A stretch of 59,987 bases of DNA from Bacteroidales bacterium (GTDB lineage Bacteria; Bacteroidota; Bacteroidia; Bacteroidales; NBLH01): NCBI GenBank assembly GCA_016937695.1, contig JAFGWC010000155.1, positions 1 through 59,987 of the forward strand, read 5' to 3'. Numbering within the stretch: the stretch's first letter is position 1; each line of letters begins with the position of its first letter. Shown here piece by piece: positions 51,877 through 59,987 of this stretch. The position numbers were made by a program, and so were the translations under genes. The notes below the pieces were generated by a model. The model worked only from the letters and a program-made list of their open reading frames with translations. It had not been told where the DNA came from and searched no databases.

Positions 51877-54165
51877 TTATTTTTTCTTCTGCATCGGATT
51901 TTTTTGTTCTCTCATTTTTTGCTTAAATAAATCAAATCTGGATTCGATTTGCTTTGTTGGCCAAAAGTTATTCGACACATCAACATCGGCAGTTTCCTGA
52001 TGCGGATCGAAAACAATTTCAGCAATTTGCTTATTTTTTACAAATACTTTTGATATTTTTTTATTATTATTTCGCCAAATTTCGGCCGGAATTCTAATAA
52101 TTTCGCTTGTGCCATCAGTATATGTAAACTTAAGAATCAAAGGCATTACTAGTCCGCCTTTATTGCTAAAATCTATTTGAACATAAATATCGTTTGCATT
52201 AATAAATTTTTTCTCTTCATCTGTTAAAGTTGCCGTAAAACTCTTAAACAACTGATTATCTTCAGGTTCTACATTATTTTCGTTATATGAATTGTAAAAA
52301 TCTTTAAGCTCAGTATTTTTTTCAATAACAGTTTGAGTATTTTCATCTCTAACTGATTGAATGGTTTTTGGATTATTATCAATCATTTTTTGATTAAAAG
52401 CTTTGTCTTTTACAGGATTTCCATCGCTTAATTTAAAAAACTGAACTTTATCTATCGAAATATCAACATTATCGTTTGAGTAAAACCAACCGCGCCAAAA
52501 CCAATCAAGATCAACGCCAGAAGCATCTTCGAGAGTTCTAAAAAAATCGGCAGGAGTCGGATGTTTAAATTTCCACCTGTTTGCATATTCTTTAAAAGCA
52601 AAATCGAACAGTTCGCGTCCCATAACTGTTTCGCGTAAAATTCGCAATGCCGCTGCCGGTTTACCATACTGACTGTCATGTGATTGCAAAACAATATCGG
52701 CATTAGTCATAATCGGCGATAATTCCGATTTATCCGATTTCATGTAATCAACAATTAATTCGGGCGAGCCGTTTCTTGATGGAAAGTTTTTTTCCCAAGC
52801 TTGTTCTGTATTGTATTGCAAAAAAGTATTTAAGCCTTCGTCCATCCAAGTCCATTGCCTTTCATCGGAATTTACAATCATCGGAAAAAAATTATGCCCA
52901 ACTTCGTGAATAATTACTCCAAGCATGCTGTATTTTGTTCTTTTCGAGTAAGTTCCGTCTTCATCCGGCCTTCCGCCATTAAAGCAAATCATTGGATATT
53001 CCATGCCGATCCACTTAGAATGAATTGATTGCGCAACAGGATAAGGAAAATCAAAAGTAAATTTCGAATATGTTTTTATTGTATGCGCAACTGCCTGAGT
53101 CGAATATTTTTCCCACAACGGATTTCCTTCTTTCGGATAAAAAGACATTGCCATTACTGTTCTGTCGCCAAATTTTACGCCCATTGCGTCCCAAATAAAT
53201 TTTCGTGACGTAGCAAATGCAAAATCGCGAACATTAATTGCTTTAAATTTCCATGTTTTTGTGTTTTTAAGATGTTGTTTTTCCTTTTTTTCAACTTCTT
53301 TTTGACTGACAATTATTACAGGTTTTGCTGATGTTTTTGCTTTATTAAAACTTTCAATCTGCTCATTTGTAAGTACTTCTGTCATATTTTGAAGTTCGCC
53401 TGTTGCGCTTAAAATATGATCGGCCGGAACTGTAATTTCCACATCAAAATCGCCAAAAGTAAGTGTAAATTCGCCTCGGCCTAAAAACTGCTTGTTTTGC
53501 CAGCCTTGATAATCGCTGTAAAGCACCATTCGTGGATAAAACTGTGCAATTGTATATAAATAATTATCGTCTTTCGGAAAATATTCCATTCCCGAGCGTC
53601 CCCAAATTACGTCTCTGTCGTTAATATTATACCACCATTTTATTTTAAATGTAAATTTTTCGCCTGATTTTAAAATTTCGGGCAAATCAATTCTCATCAT
53701 GGTTTTATTTATAACATACTTTAAATCAGCATTTTTACTATCTTTAACAAAATCAATTTTAAAACCTCCGTCAAACTCGTATTTAATAAATCGCAAAGCT
53801 GATGCACTCATTTTTTCGTCAATTTGGTTTGTTGAAGTTTCGAGGCGAAAAGAATCTTTTGCTCTTAAATTTTGATCGAGCTGAACCCACAAATAACTTA
53901 AATTATCAGGCGAATTATTAATATATGTTATTGTTTCTTCGCCCGAAATTGTATTTTTATTTTCATCAAGCACAACTTTTATTTGATAATCGGCTTTTTG
54001 TTGCCAATATTGATTTCCCGGCGCTCCTGAAGCTGTTCTGTAACAATTTGCATCAGGAAGCAAAGTTCCTAACTGCCTGAATTGATTATCGTTAAGCTCT
54101 TGAGATATTATTGCTGATTGAAAAAAATAATAAAATAAACTTAATAGTAAAACTCCCTTTTTCAT
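51877..54165 (-). CDS. Secreted M1-family metallopeptidase (aminopeptidase N-like)
   Basis: The 762-residue protein has a signal peptide (residues 1-21), an N-terminal beta-sandwich (about 55-300, including NTISGEETITYINNS), and a thermolysin-like catalytic domain with the zinc motif His420-Glu421-x-x-His424 and Glu443 (IIHEVGHNFF, WTWMDEGLN). The substrate-side GMEN-type loop reads GMEYPMICFNGG. The C-terminal part is beta-rich and the tail is basic. Members trim peptides in the periplasm; a true aminopeptidase versus other exopeptidase activity cannot be told. It is divergent from DUF6702, a frequent neighbour of such peptidases in this phylum. Confidence 0.9.
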   Translation of the reverse strand: MKKGVLLLSLFYYFFQSAIISQELNDNQFRQLGTLLPDANCYRTASGAPGNQYWQQKADYQIKVVLDENKNTISGEETITYINNSPDNLSYLWVQLDQNLRAKDSFRLETSTNQIDEKMSASALRFIKYEFDGGFKIDFVKDSKNADLKYVINKTMMRIDLPEILKSGEKFTFKIKWWYNINDRDVIWGRSGMEYFPKDDNYLYTIAQFYPRMVLYSDYQGWQNKQFLGRGEFTLTFGDFDVEITVPADHILSATGELQNMTEVLTNEQIESFNKAKTSAKPVIIVSQKEVEKKEKQHLKNTKTWKFKAINVRDFAFATSRKFIWDAMGVKFGDRTVMAMSFYPKEGNPLWEKYSTQAVAHTIKTYSKFTFDFPYPVAQSIHSKWIGMEYPMICFNGGRPDEDGTYSKRTKYSMLGVIIHEVGHNFFPMIVNSDERQWTWMDEGLNTFLQYNTEQAWEKNFPSRNGSPELIVDYMKSDKSELSPIMTNADIVLQSHDSQYGKPAAALRILRETVMGRELFDFAFKEYANRWKFKHPTPADFFRTLEDASGVDLDWFWRGWFYSNDNVDISIDKVQFFKLSDGNPVKDKAFNQKMIDNNPKTIQSVRDENTQTVIEKNTELKDFYNSYNENNVEPEDNQLFKSFTATLTDEEKKFINANDIYVQIDFSNKGGLVMPLILKFTYTDGTSEIIRIPAEIWRNNNKKISKVFVKNKQIAEIVFDPHQETADVDVSNNFWPTKQIESRFDLFKQKMREQKNPMQKKK

Positions 54166-54495
54166 TTTTTTGTGATTTGTATTATACTAATAATCAAACA
54201 ATTACGACTAAGCTTTTTTAAATCTTCTAAATTTAAAAATGCTATCATAAATTTTAAATATTACCGAATTATTTTGAATTTAAACCTGTATTTAAGAAAG
54301 GCACAAATTATAAATTCTTTTTTTAATTTGAAATTTTTTTTTTATACTTTATTTATATAAATTGCTTTTGATTATGACAATAAGAATAAATTTAGATATA
54401 TTGATACTGCTAATTATCAGCACGTTTAAATATACTTCGCTAATTAAATAAATTTTTAGATGCCTATATTTAATACGTTTTAAAATTACGACAAA
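54166..54495. other. Divergent non-coding interval
   Basis: AT-rich spacer between the M1 peptidase and DUF6702 genes, with promoters presumably on both strands. An open stretch on the plus strand at 54172-54360 has no start context, is dominated by I, K, F and N, and is not supported as a gene. No clear hairpin or repeat. Confidence 0.5.
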
Positions 54496-55023
54496 TTGAT
54501 GAAAATATTTTTAAAAATATCGATTTTATTTATATTCATTTTTATTTCACAAAATATTTATTCAAATATTTATAATCCTTTTCACGAATTTTATTTTAGC
54601 ATTTGCGAAATAAATTACAACGAAAAATCGAAATCTTTAGAATTAAGTTTTAGATTTTTTACTGATGATATTGAAAAAGCAGTTTATAATTACAAAGGCG
54701 GTAATATTTTTACAAAAAACTATATAAAATCAAAAGAATCGGACAAATTGATTTTTGATTATATATTGTCGAAATTTTCTATATCTGTTGAAAAAAATGA
54801 AATAAATTATGATTTTTTAGGCTGGGAAACTAAAGAAAGTGTTATTTGGTGCTATATTGAAGTAAAAAACATTAATTTAATCCATAAAATATTTGTGAAA
54901 AACAAATTGTTAACTGAGATTTATCCAAATCAAAAAAATTTAACAACTTTAATAACAAAACAAGCTAAAAGAAGTGTAATTTTTGATAAAAAAACTAACA
55001 ATGCAAACTTATATACAAAATAA
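54496..55023 (+). CDS. DUF6702-family secreted protein
   Basis: The 175-residue protein has a signal peptide (residues about 1-23, ending NIYS). The mature part fits DUF6702: NPFHEFYFSICEINYNEKSKSLELSFRFFTDDIEKAV, followed by a strand-rich region (YDFLGWETKESVIWCYIEV) and KNKLLTEIYPNQKNL. The family is periplasmic, of unknown function, and commonly adjacent to M1 peptidases, as here. It has two ATGs in a row (54496, 54499). A hybrid kinase gene follows after 21 bases and may share the transcript. Confidence 0.75.
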   Translation: MMKIFLKISILFIFIFISQNIYSNIYNPFHEFYFSICEINYNEKSKSLELSFRFFTDDIEKAVYNYKGGNIFTKNYIKSKESDKLIFDYILSKFSISVEKNEINYDFLGWETKESVIWCYIEVKNINLIHKIFVKNKLLTEIYPNQKNLTTLITKQAKRSVIFDKKTNNANLYTK

Positions 55024-55044
55024 AATTTCATTCAGCATGCAATT

Positions 55045-57732
55045 ATGAATAAAACACTAATAATCAGCAAATTACAAACTGAATTTAACGAAATAATCCC
55101 TTTTTTAAAAGATAGTTTTAACAATTTTGATTTTAATCAATTTGAAAAAATTGAAGATACAGTTTTTTTATCCGAAAAAAAATCGGTTAAAATAATTATT
55201 GCTGATATTGAATTTCTTAAGGTGATTATTTCTAAAAAGCTTTTTAAAAAAGCTTTTAAAATTGCAATTTCAAATAATATTGAAAAAGATAATTTACTGA
55301 AAATTGATGCTTTTATTGAGAAGCCAATTAAAAAAAATGAAATCTTTAATTTAATTAATCTTTCAAAAAAAATTAAAGAAAACAAAAGTAAATCAAATTC
55401 TAGAAACAAAGCAAACAAAAATAATTTAATTTATTCCGAAATTTTAAATTCAACAAAAAATGCTTTTATTCTGCTAAATGAAGAAAAAAAAGTAATTGAA
55501 TGGAATAATTCTGCCGAAAGAATATTTGAAGTAAATAAGGAAGATATTATTGGGAAAAGTTATGAAGATGTTATTCAAAATCGAACTATGAAAGCCGATT
55601 TGATTGACATGATAAATGATAATGCTCAAAAAAATTATTCAAAAGAGTATTTAATAAACATAAAATCGATAACCGGAAAAAAGCACCGGATTTTATGGAA
55701 TATAACAAGATTAATAGACAATAAAGGGAATTTTAAAGGCATATTGGCAATTGGACAAGATGTAACTGAAAGAGAAAAAACTGAAATTGAAAGAAAAAGA
55801 AACGAGGCAAAATTAAAACACAACTTGCTGTTTGTTAATACTTTACTCAACAATATTCCAAGTCCGGTTTATTATAAAAACAAAGAAGACCAGTATGTTG
55901 GCTGCAATCCGGAATTTGCAAATTTATTTGATTTACAAAAAGAAGAAATTATAGGAAAAAAAACAAAAGATATTGTAAAACCGGAACATTTTGCCCAAGA
56001 AATCATTAACGAAGACAAACAGCTTTTTAAAACAGGAAAATACCAAACCAAAGAGCTTATTTGGAAATATAAAGATGGTTCAACCAACAATTTTTTATTA
56101 AAAAAAACAGCCTTTTTAAACAGCGACAAATCAATTGCCGGACTTGTTGGAATTATGACTGCCGTTACAGATATAAAAGTTATTGAACAAAAACTTCGCG
56201 ACAGCGAATTGTTTTACAAATCTATTACAGATTCGGCAAACGATGCTATTGTGCTGATTGACAATAAAGACCAAATAAATTTTTTAAACCTTGCTGCCGA
56301 AAAAATATTTAAAATCGACAAAAAGCACGCTTTAAATAAAAATATTTATCAAATAATATTTAATAAAAATTACAAACCAGAAATAGATTTACATAAAAAA
56401 GAAATCTTAAATATAAAAACTGATAAAAACAAAGGCGTTGTTTTTCAATTAAAAGCTAAAAACGCTAAAAATATAGAATTTCCTATTGAACTTTCGATGT
56501 CAAAAATATCTATAAGAGAACAAATATTTCATTTGCTAATAATAAAAGACATTACAGAAAGAAAAATCTATGAACAGAAATTATTGGCAGCAAAAGAAAA
56601 AGCAGAAGAATCTGACAGGTTAAAATCGGCATTTCTATCAAACATGTCGCACGAAATAAGAACACCAATGAATGCAATTGTTGGTTTTTCGCAACTTTTA
56701 ACCGACAAAATATTTAACGATGAAAAGAAAAAGATTTTTATTGAACAAATAAACATTAACAGCGAAAGTTTGATGCAGCTTATTGAAGATATAATTTATG
56801 TTTCGAAAATTGAAGCCGGAAAAATTGAAATTAAAGAAGCGCCTTGCGAATTAAACACTATTCTTGACGAAATTAAAATGAGTTTTGAAGAACACAAAAG
56901 AAGAATGGGAAAAGATAATATTGAATTAATTCTATCAAAAGGTATTGACGATAAAAACTTAAATATAACAACTGACAATCAGCGATTTAGACAAATACTT
57001 ACAAATTTAATAGGAAATGCTTTAAAATTTACCGAAAAAGGAAAAGTAGAATTCGGATATACAAAAAAATCAGAAAAAGAACTTTTATTTTTTGTTTTTG
57101 ATACAGGATTAGGAATAAATTCTAAAAAAATAGAATATGTTTTTGATCGTTTTACAAAGGTAAGTGCCAGCAAAACAAAACTTTACGGAGGAACAGGTTT
57201 AGGATTATCAATCACAAAAGACCTTGTAGAAAGATTAGGCGGCGAAATTTCTTTAGAATCGGAAGAAAATGTCGGCTCTAAATTTTATTTTACTCTTCCT
57301 TTTAATCAAAACTTTCCCGAAAAAAAGAACGAAAAAATTAACGAATTAACTGACAATACATTACTATTAAAAAACAAAAAGATTTTAATTGCCGAAGATG
57401 AAGAAGTTAACTTTTTATTTTTAAAAGAAGTTATTGAACCAAACGGCGCCGAAATTGACTGGGCAAAAAATGGTAAAATAGCTGTTGAACTTGCAAAAAA
57501 TCACAAGTACGACATTATTTTAATGGACATAAAAATGCCTGTTATGGATGGTTACGATGCCATGAAATTAATTAAAAAATTTAGTCCGGAAATTCCAATT
57601 ATTGCACAAACTGCATATGCAATTCCAGAAGAACAAAAAATTGGTTACGAAGCCGGATGCGATTTTTATCTAAGTAAACCAATTGAACCAAATCTTTTAA
57701 TAAAAACTATTGTTAATTTTATAAAACACTAA
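55045..57732 (+). CDS. Soluble hybrid histidine kinase with pseudo-receiver, three PAS domains and receiver
   Basis: The 895-residue protein has no membrane segment. Residues 1-105 look like a receiver: the strand IIIADIEF keeps the Asp (54) and DAFIEKPI the Lys, but the usual acidic pair after the first strand is missing. Three PAS domains follow (about 130-245, 262-385, 388-505), the second and third with PAC-like ends (VTEREK, DITERK). HisKA has MSHEIRTP with His536, then the ATPase domain with NALKFTEKG, DTGLGI and GGTGLGLSI, and a full receiver at the end with phospho-Asp828 (LMDIKMPVMDGYDAM). A cytoplasmic signal is likely. Confidence 0.9.
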   Translation: MNKTLIISKLQTEFNEIIPFLKDSFNNFDFNQFEKIEDTVFLSEKKSVKIIIADIEFLKVIISKKLFKKAFKIAISNNIEKDNLLKIDAFIEKPIKKNEIFNLINLSKKIKENKSKSNSRNKANKNNLIYSEILNSTKNAFILLNEEKKVIEWNNSAERIFEVNKEDIIGKSYEDVIQNRTMKADLIDMINDNAQKNYSKEYLINIKSITGKKHRILWNITRLIDNKGNFKGILAIGQDVTEREKTEIERKRNEAKLKHNLLFVNTLLNNIPSPVYYKNKEDQYVGCNPEFANLFDLQKEEIIGKKTKDIVKPEHFAQEIINEDKQLFKTGKYQTKELIWKYKDGSTNNFLLKKTAFLNSDKSIAGLVGIMTAVTDIKVIEQKLRDSELFYKSITDSANDAIVLIDNKDQINFLNLAAEKIFKIDKKHALNKNIYQIIFNKNYKPEIDLHKKEILNIKTDKNKGVVFQLKAKNAKNIEFPIELSMSKISIREQIFHLLIIKDITERKIYEQKLLAAKEKAEESDRLKSAFLSNMSHEIRTPMNAIVGFSQLLTDKIFNDEKKKIFIEQININSESLMQLIEDIIYVSKIEAGKIEIKEAPCELNTILDEIKMSFEEHKRRMGKDNIELILSKGIDDKNLNITTDNQRFRQILTNLIGNALKFTEKGKVEFGYTKKSEKELLFFVFDTGLGINSKKIEYVFDRFTKVSASKTKLYGGTGLGLSITKDLVERLGGEISLESEENVGSKFYFTLPFNQNFPEKKNEKINELTDNTLLLKNKKILIAEDEEVNFLFLKEVIEPNGAEIDWAKNGKIAVELAKNHKYDIILMDIKMPVMDGYDAMKLIKKFSPEIPIIAQTAYAIPEEQKIGYEAGCDFYLSKPIEPNLLIKTIVNFIKH

Positions 57733-57759
57733 TATTAAACACATTACATTAATTATTAT

Positions 57760-58929
57760 ATGTATAATTTCGACGAAAATATTGACAGACAAAACACAAA
57801 CTCGATAAAATACGATTTACGAAAAGCTATTTTTGGCTCTGAAAATATTATTCCAATGTGGGTTGCAGATATGGATTTTAAAACTCCGGATTTTATTATG
57901 AAAGCCATAAAAAAAAGAACCGAACACGAAATTCTTGGATATACTACCCGAAACGATTCTTTTTATCAATCTGTTATTCAATGGATTAACAAAAAGCACG
58001 AATGGGAAATTCAAAAAAATTGGATTTCCTTTAGTCCGGGAGTTGTTCCGGCTTTAAGCTTTTCGGTTTTAGCTTTCACAAAACCGGGCGATAAAATTAT
58101 TGTTCAACCTCCGGTTTATTTTCCGTTTTTTTCATCTGTTCAAAACAACGGACGACAATTGGTTTATAACGAACTTAAAAACATAAACGGAAATTATTTT
58201 TTCGATATCGAAAACTTAAAAAATCAAATAGATTCAAGAGTAAAAATGCTTTTTTTGTGTAATCCGCACAATCCGGTTGGCAGAGTTTGGACAAAAACCG
58301 AACTTACAGAAATTGCAAATATTTGTGTAGAAAACGATATTTTAATTGTTTCGGACGAAATCCATTCCGATTTTATTTTCAAACCAAATAAACATATTCC
58401 TATTGCTTCAATTTCGGATGAAATTGCTGAAAAAACAATTACAACATTTGCTCCAAGTAAAACGTTTAATATTGCTGGTTTATCAAGTTCTATTGTAATT
58501 ATTAAAAATAAAAAACTTAAAGAAACTTACGATAACTTACTGAACGACTTACACTTAAACAATGGAAATATTTTTGGAAATATAGCTTTAGAAACTGCTT
58601 ATAATAATGGCGATGAATGGTTAAACCAATTATTAAATTATCTTGAAGAAAACATTGATTTTGCAGATAATTTTATTAAAAATAATATAAAAAAAATAAA
58701 ATTTAAACGCCCCGAATCAACATATTTATTATGGCTCGATTTTAGAGATTTTAAACTTTCTGATAACCAGCTTAACAACTTTTTAGTAAACAAAGCAAAA
58801 ATAGGATTAAGTAAAGGCGAAATGTTTGGACAAGGCGGAAACGGATTTCAAAGAATGAATATCGCTTGTTCAAAAAATATTTTAGAAAAAGCCTTAAATC
58901 AACTTAAAAAGGCTATTGATAATTTATAA
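57760..58929 (+). CDS. PatB/MalY-type aminotransferase (cystathionine beta-lyase-like)
   Basis: The 389-residue PLP enzyme has the group signature at the N-terminus: NFDENIDRQNTNSIKYD, PMWVADMDFKTP and GYTTRNDSFYQS. Then come SFSPGVVPALSFS, the PLP strand CNPHNPVGRVWTKTEL, VSDEIHSDF and the Schiff-base lysine in APSKTFNIAGL, and near the end RMNIACSK with the carboxylate-binding Arg. Such enzymes cleave cystathionine or cysteine S-conjugates to ammonia, pyruvate and a thiol. It starts 27 bases after the kinase gene and precedes a lipoprotein gene. Confidence 0.9.
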   Translation: MYNFDENIDRQNTNSIKYDLRKAIFGSENIIPMWVADMDFKTPDFIMKAIKKRTEHEILGYTTRNDSFYQSVIQWINKKHEWEIQKNWISFSPGVVPALSFSVLAFTKPGDKIIVQPPVYFPFFSSVQNNGRQLVYNELKNINGNYFFDIENLKNQIDSRVKMLFLCNPHNPVGRVWTKTELTEIANICVENDILIVSDEIHSDFIFKPNKHIPIASISDEIAEKTITTFAPSKTFNIAGLSSSIVIIKNKKLKETYDNLLNDLHLNNGNIFGNIALETAYNNGDEWLNQLLNYLEENIDFADNFIKNNIKKIKFKRPESTYLLWLDFRDFKLSDNQLNNFLVNKAKIGLSKGEMFGQGGNGFQRMNIACSKNILEKALNQLKKAIDNL

Positions 58930-58941
58930 ATAAATTTAAAA

Positions 58942-59987
58942 ATGAAAAAATACTTTTTTATACTTTTTGCAATACTTTTCAATGTAAGTGCTTGTCAACC
59001 AGACAATAATGAAATCACAGAAAATCCCGCAAGCAATAAAAAAAGTAAAATTTCAATAAAATTTAATTCATCAATAAAATCAAGAAAAGAAACTTTTAAT
59101 GAAAATAATGTTTACAATCAAACGGCATTATTTATAGCCGGAAAAAACTCAGAACTTTTTAAAACCATCCAAAAACAAGATTATTATAAAAACTACAAAA
59201 ATAAAATTAATGAATCGTGGAAGAAAACCACAAGCAAAAATTTAAACTCAATAAATAAATGGATTAAAAAAAACGATATAACCAACAATTTAGATACTTC
59301 AGATTTATTTTATCCATTTTCAGGTCCTGATTTTTTATACGCAAACGCTTTTTTCCCATATGCAAATAATTATATTCTTGTTGGACTCGAAAATCCAGGA
59401 AAATTGCCAAATTTGGAAAAAATGGATAACTCGCAAACTGCCGAATATTTATTTAAACTTTATCATTCGCTCAGATATATAAACCAAGCAGGATATTTTA
59501 CCACAAAACAAATGCAAACAGATTTTGCCGATTCGAGCTTAAACGGAATTATACATTTGCTGCTGTTTTATATTTCAAAATCAAATCACGATATTTCTGA
59601 TATAAGTTCAGTTTTTATCGACAATTTTGGTCAAGAAAAAGAAAAAAAAGACTTTCAAATTGCCGATAAATATATAAACGGAATAAAAATAGAATTTTAC
59701 GACAAAAAATCAGACAAACTAAAAAAACTTTATTATTTTCCGGTTGATTTATCTGATGAAAACCTTAAAGACCAATTAGGATTTTTAATGTTTTTAAGCA
59801 ATTTCGGATATAAAAACACATTTATGAAATCGGCATCATATATTTTGCATGATGGAGAATTTAGTATTTGTAGAGATCTTATTCTAAATCAAAGTAAAAA
59901 AATACTGCAAGACGATTCCGGAATTCCATTCAAAATTTTAAATAACTCAAACTTTAATTTAAAACTTTATGGAAATTACAGCAGAAC
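58942..59987 (+). CDS. Lipoprotein of unknown function, 3' end beyond the window
   Basis: The frame opens at ATG 58942, 12 bases after the aminotransferase stop, and stays open to the window end, giving at least 348 residues. The N-terminus MKKYFFILFAILFNVSACQ is a lipoprotein signal with lipobox VSAC (Cys18). The mature part contains LFYPFSGPDFLYANAFFPYANNYILVGLENPGKLP, a recognisable feature of a family of Bacteroidota lipoproteins that I cannot name, and a later KSASYILHDGEF. No catalytic motif is visible. It is truncated by the window edge, not mutated. Confidence 0.7.
   Translation, partial: MKKYFFILFAILFNVSACQPDNNEITENPASNKKSKISIKFNSSIKSRKETFNENNVYNQTALFIAGKNSELFKTIQKQDYYKNYKNKINESWKKTTSKNLNSINKWIKKNDITNNLDTSDLFYPFSGPDFLYANAFFPYANNYILVGLENPGKLPNLEKMDNSQTAEYLFKLYHSLRYINQAGYFTTKQMQTDFADSSLNGIIHLLLFYISKSNHDISDISSVFIDNFGQEKEKKDFQIADKYINGIKIEFYDKKSDKLKKLYYFPVDLSDENLKDQLGFLMFLSNFGYKNTFMKSASYILHDGEFSICRDLILNQSKKILQDDSGIPFKILNNSNFNLKLYGNYSR

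Noticed and set aside
54172-54360. A 62-codon open frame before DUF6702
   Set aside because: Low-complexity AT-driven composition, no start context, and it occupies the promoter spacer of two divergent genes.

Overview
The window is a stretch of very AT-rich bacterial chromosome from the phylum Bacteroidota. The evidence is threefold. Many genes are preceded by the Bacteroidota-type promoter -7 element TAnnTTTG. Several gene families are largely confined to that phylum (DUF5686, DUF6249, DUF6702, DUF3127, the long form of RNA polymerase omega). The fused 2-oxoacid:ferredoxin oxidoreductase and the futalosine-route menaquinone genes point to an anaerobic or microaerobic member, perhaps Bacteroidales or Marinilabiliales. 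The exact order is an inference. No rRNA, phage, complete insertion sequence or CRISPR array was seen.

Left edge (1-1.66 kb): an integron-type gene cassette with its own attC-like site, then a second cassette that lacks an attC. The second cassette holds a membrane-protein gene broken by an in-frame TAA. It ends abruptly against the last 66 codons of a receiver domain, the tail of a destroyed sensor-kinase gene. From 1.7 to 5.1 kb: a LysR regulator with a YeeE/YedE (thiosulfate-type) transporter, a GNAT acetyltransferase and an orphan HepT-like gene whose RNase motif has decayed.

From 5.2 to 18.2 kb: mostly housekeeping. This includes aspS, tadA, mqnD-mqnB, folE, an aminotransferase, a decayed pseudogene, a HAD phosphatase, korAB, a lone thiS, divIC and two tandem EamA transporters. 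From 18.4 to 22.8 kb: a leucine-rich-repeat protein, a large BvgS-like hybrid kinase, and two tRNAs (Pro-UGG, Ser-GCU). From 22.9 to 37.6 kb, mainly on the minus strand: der, era, a DUF5686 outer-membrane protein, lnt, rpoZ, bamD, a membrane protein with Ig-like repeats, an ECF sigma factor region, a DUF3127 OB-fold protein and a cyclophilin.

The most interesting region is 38.9-44.3 kb on the minus strand. Two very short genes, at 43162-43317 and 44136-44300, encode paralogous peptides with a textbook double-glycine leader (MKKL-LEEME-V-GG) and a short core carrying exactly two cysteines. Each is followed by a gene for a secreted DUF4412/GLPGLI-like protein, so the peptide-plus-partner pair is itself duplicated. 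Downstream lie a multi-spanning membrane protein, a membrane-anchored thioredoxin-like protein (CEHC) and a peptidase-containing ABC exporter (C39 family), which is the enzyme class that cuts double-glycine leaders. I infer a secreted, possibly disulfide-containing, bacteriocin-like or signalling peptide system. A run of nine G residues lies next to its putative promoter, and two intergenic palindromic elements interrupt or flank it.

From 44.8 kb to the end: ettA, a small secreted protein, smpB, hisS, a secreted metallophosphoesterase, an M1-family metallopeptidase with DUF6702, a second large hybrid kinase, a PatB/MalY-type aminotransferase and a lipoprotein gene cut by the window end.
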